Assembly (NCBI GenBank): GCA_017354515.1
Contig: JAFMQT010000295.1
Coordinates: 1 to 6,097, forward strand
DNA: 6,097 nucleotides
Direction of reading: 5' to 3'
Origin: Nocardia sp.
Lineage (GTDB): Bacteria > Actinomycetota > Actinomycetes > Mycobacteriales > Mycobacteriaceae
Shown here: one piece after another, positions 5,581 through 6,097 of the stretch
Layout of the letters: each line of letters begins with the position of its first letter
Numbering within the stretch: position 1 is the first letter of the stretch
The notes under the pieces: model-generated
Seen by the model: only the letters and a program-made list of their open reading frames with translations
Database searches by the model: none
What the model was told of the DNA's origin: nothing
Made by a program: the position numbers and the translations under genes

Positions 5581-6072
5581 ATGGCGGCGGTCGATCCGGT
5601 CGCGTCGGAGCAGATCCGGGCGCTCAAATACCGCTATCTACGCACCCTGGACCTACGCAAGTGGGACGAATTCGGCGACACCCTCACCGCGGACGCGCAG
5701 GCCGACTACGGCTCGCCGTCGGGTGGTGAACCGCTGAGCTTCCGGGGCCGCGACAAGATCGTCGAGTACATGAGCGGCGCCATCACCGGCACCATGATCA
5801 CCTCGCACGTGTGCACCCACCCAGAGATCACCGTCGACGGCGACAATGCCTCCGGCAGTTGGTGTCTCGAGGATACGGTCATCGTTCCCGAATACGGGGT
5901 GATGATTCGCGGCGCCGCCTACTACCACGACACCTACCGGCGGGAAGCCGATGGTGCGTGGCGCATCGCGAGCACAGGATATCAGCGCACCTACGAGGCG
6001 ATGATCCCGCTGGCTTCGATCGAGGGTTTCACCCTCACCTCGAGCATGTGGGACCCGAGTGTCGGGCATTGA
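5581..6072 (+). CDS. SnoaL-like / NTF2-fold family protein
   Basis: A 163-aa protein of the nuclear transport factor 2-like (SnoaL, ketosteroid isomerase, scytalone dehydratase) superfamily. Recognisable blocks are IRALKYRYLRTLDLRKWDEF (12-31), the SHVCTHPEITVDGD stretch (75-88), and YYHDTYRREADGAWRIASTG (114-133). D24, H76 and H116 sit roughly where scytalone dehydratase-type members keep their polar catalytic residues, so a dehydratase, hydratase or isomerase is possible; this assignment is by eye. No signal peptide. The start at 5581 follows from the ribosome site spacing; ATG 5575 would add two residues. It follows the SDR gene on the same strand but appears to have its own promoter with a KstR-like box, suggesting steroid-linked expression. 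Confidence 0.92.
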   Translation: MAAVDPVASEQIRALKYRYLRTLDLRKWDEFGDTLTADAQADYGSPSGGEPLSFRGRDKIVEYMSGAITGTMITSHVCTHPEITVDGDNASGSWCLEDTVIVPEYGVMIRGAAYYHDTYRREADGAWRIASTGYQRTYEAMIPLASIEGFTLTSSMWDPSVGH

Positions 6073-6097
6073 GGCGAATCCGGTGTCACGCACGCCC

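Overview
The window is high-GC DNA with strong third-position GC bias. The gene content (a fused double-domain acyl-CoA dehydrogenase, an SDR, a SnoaL/NTF2-like protein and a KstR-like operator) suggests a mycolic-acid actinomycete such as Nocardia, Rhodococcus or Mycobacterium. My guess is Nocardia or a close relative, from overall style rather than any marker gene.

Layout. Six protein genes cover most of the window in two divergent groups. Four lie on the minus strand, in transcription order: an isochorismatase-family hydrolase (4547-3987), a YbhB/PEBP-like protein (3961-3395), a UlaG-like MBL-fold metal hydrolase (3198-2233) and a fused acyl-CoA dehydrogenase (2108 to the window start, C-terminus cut off). 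On the plus strand are an SDR oxidoreductase (4726-5493) and a SnoaL/NTF2-fold protein (5581-6072). The isochorismatase and PEBP genes are 25 nt apart and look co-transcribed. The MBL gene is separated from them by a 196-nt gap filled largely by a 79-bp tandem repeat with internal dyads. The dehydrogenase has its own leader with a palindrome.

Regulation. Three spacers carry inverted repeats that look like operators. The divergent spacer holds AGCAATTGCT within an imperfect 16-bp dyad. The dehydrogenase leader holds CCGGTAT-N12-ATACCGG overlapping a -10-like TATACA. The SDR/NTF2 spacer has a 14-mer matching the published KstR consensus (TnnAACnnGTTnnA) at all but its first fixed base; it overlaps a good -10 (TAATCT).

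How the genes may work together. The acyl-CoA dehydrogenase, SDR and SnoaL-like protein fit an alpha/beta-dehydrogenation, alcohol oxidation and hydration/isomerisation theme, as in lipid or steroid side-chain breakdown. The KstR-like box points towards steroids for the NTF2-like gene. The isochorismatase-like, PEBP and MBL proteins have no assigned role. I found no CRISPR array, tRNA, rRNA, insertion sequence or defence system. The least explained element is the 79-bp intergenic tandem repeat.
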